Notes under the pieces: generated by a model
What the model was told of the DNA's origin: nothing
Databases searched by the model: none
The model's input: the letters and a program-made list of their open reading frames with translations, nothing else
Translations under genes and position numbers: made by a program
Shown here: piece by piece, positions 6,469-7,373 of the stretch
Numbering within the stretch: the stretch's first letter is position 1
How the letters are laid out: each line of letters opens with the position of its first letter
Source of the DNA: Anaerolineae bacterium
GTDB taxonomy: Bacteria > Chloroflexota > Anaerolineae > B4-G1
Assembly (NCBI GenBank): GCA_030612585.1
Contig: JAUWNP010000216.1
Coordinates: 1-7,373, forward strand
Direction: 5' to 3'
DNA: 7,373 nucleotides

Positions 6469-7373
6469 AGTTCTCACCTCCTGGCAGAGTGAAGGTAAAC
6501 ACACTCCCCCTGCCTATTTCACTATCCACCCCCACCTGCCCGCCGAGTTTATCCACGATGCGCCGCACGATGGACAGTCCTAACCCGTGACCCTGGGCAC
6601 GAGTCCGGTCGAGCCGCGTGAAGGGGGTGAACAGGTGGGACCGCTCCTCCGGTGGTATACCGTCGCCGTTGTCGCGTATCCAGAAGCAGACGTAACCGTC
6701 TGCCTGCGCCGTCGCGCCCAGTTCCACGCGGGGCGGTTGGCCGCCGTACTTGATGGCGTTGCTGAGATAGTTGACCCACACCTCTTCGACCCACAGGGGG
6801 TAACCCAGCGGTACTGGCCAGGTATCGGGCAAGATGATCTCGGCCTGGTGTTCCTCAATCATGTAGGCCAGTCGCTGCAGGGCCTCGGCCACGATGCTTG
6901 CCATCTCCAGTGGCTCTGGTCTCGTTTCTGCCTGGCGCACTTCTGCCAACACGAGTAACTCGTTTATGATGTTGCTCATCTTGTGCCCGTTCCGCACAAT
7001 AGCGCGCAGGCATTTCTCTCGCTCATCATCCGGCAGTGTAGCGTTATGCTCTTCGGATAACACCCCGGCAAAGCCGATGATAAGGCTCAATGGGTTCCTG
7101 AGGTCATGTGCCACGGTGTGAGCGAAGGCGTCCAGTTCCTCGTTGCGTGTCTGCAGTTCGGCGTTCAGGCGGCGCACTTCCATCAGGTCATCAAAACGGG
7201 CCATGGCGATGGTGATGGCGCGTTCTATCTCGCGCGCGTTGGATGGTTTGACCAGGTAGGCCCCCACACCGGCCGCGCTGGCCTCCTTGACCAGGTCCGC
7301 CGTCTCGTAGGCGGTCAGCACCACCACCGGCGTGGGACAGTGTTCGTAGATGCGTCGCGTGGCCTCGAGGCCG
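6461..7373 (-). CDS. Hybrid receiver-histidine kinase, 5' end outside window
   Basis: A two-component signalling protein with the order receiver, linker, HisKA, HATPase. The frame stays open to the right edge, where GLEATRR...CPTPVVVLTAYE continues into AYLVKPSNAREIE. This is the C-terminal half of a receiver domain, with the conserved threonine of the LTA motif and the lysine of LVKP. The phospho-acceptor aspartate must lie beyond the edge. The GTG at 7325-7327 falls inside receiver strand beta-4 and is not a true start. A short helical linker (about 7205-7130) leads to the HisKA domain, whose phosphorylated histidine in AHDLRNPL is encoded at 7106-7108. The ATPase domain follows with the N box (NYLSNAIKYGG, around 6776-6743), the G1 box DNGDGI (6673-6656) and the G2 box GHGLGLSIV (around 6592-6566). 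No transmembrane segment is visible, so it probably acts in the cytosol, perhaps taking input from another kinase through its receiver. The downstream stress gene's ribosome site lies inside its last codons. Its partner regulator is not in the window. Confidence 0.93.
   Translation of the reverse strand, partial: GLEATRRIYEHCPTPVVVLTAYETADLVKEASAAGVGAYLVKPSNAREIERAITIAMARFDDLMEVRRLNAELQTRNEELDAFAHTVAHDLRNPLSLIIGFAGVLSEEHNATLPDDEREKCLRAIVRNGHKMSNIINELLVLAEVRQAETRPEPLEMASIVAEALQRLAYMIEEHQAEIILPDTWPVPLGYPLWVEEVWVNYLSNAIKYGGQPPRVELGATAQADGYVCFWIRDNGDGIPPEERSHLFTPFTRLDRTRAQGHGLGLSIVRRIVDKLGGQVGVDSEIGRGSVFTFTLPGGENYV
6476..6482 (-). promoter_or_regulatory. Shine-Dalgarno site for the universal stress protein
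   Basis: The minus strand reads AGGAGGT, a near-perfect anti-16S match, 7 nt before the ATG at 6466-6468. It lies entirely within the 3' coding end of the kinase gene. It fixes the stress-protein start 12 codons inside the longest open frame and suggests translational coupling to the kinase. Confidence 0.9.

Noticed and set aside
6469..6504. A 12-residue N-terminal extension of the stress protein from 6504
   Set aside because: The extra residues match nothing in Usp proteins, and the internal ATG has a strong Shine-Dalgarno site and the exact domain start.
7325..7327. GTG as the start of the histidine kinase
   Set aside because: It sits inside the receiver domain. The frame stays open to the edge with clear receiver sequence before it, so the gene is partial.

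Overview
The window carries three genes, all on the minus strand and packed almost without gaps. In transcription order they are a hybrid response-regulator/histidine kinase (6461-7373, 5' end beyond the window), a two-domain universal stress protein (5512-6468), and a very large cyclic beta-1,2-glucan synthase of the NdvB/Cgs type (5508 down to 28, C-terminal third missing). The kinase stop overlaps the stress-protein start by 8 bp, and only 3 bp separate the stress-protein stop from the synthase start. This looks like one transcription unit, with its promoter upstream of the right-hand edge.

The DNA is GC-rich and bacterial, with recognisable Shine-Dalgarno sites. Nothing fixes the organism. 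A bacterial environmental genome is likely, and a Chloroflexota-like lineage is a guess from the style of the signalling genes, not something the sequence proves. There is no phage, transposon, CRISPR, tRNA or rRNA signal, and no intergenic stretch longer than a few bases apart from the damaged left end.

The left end (about 1-98) is about 90% G+C, contains a 16-base G run, and has lost the reading frame of the synthase. Traces of the expected protein motif remain on the far side of the run, so the stop at 28-30 is best read as an artefact of a poor-quality contig end rather than the true gene end. Family members are about 2,800 residues long. The 1,826 residues seen here cover the N-terminal region, the GT84 glycosyltransferase with its membrane segments, the glycoamylase-like (cyclisation) domain, and the start of the GH94 phosphorylase region.

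As a unit, a cytoplasmic-looking sensor/relay kinase and an ATP-binding-type stress protein are co-encoded with an enzyme that makes periplasmic or secreted cyclic glucans, which are classically linked to osmotic adaptation and host or surface interaction. A stress- or osmolarity-linked control of glucan synthesis is a reasonable hypothesis from the layout, but the sequence does not prove it.
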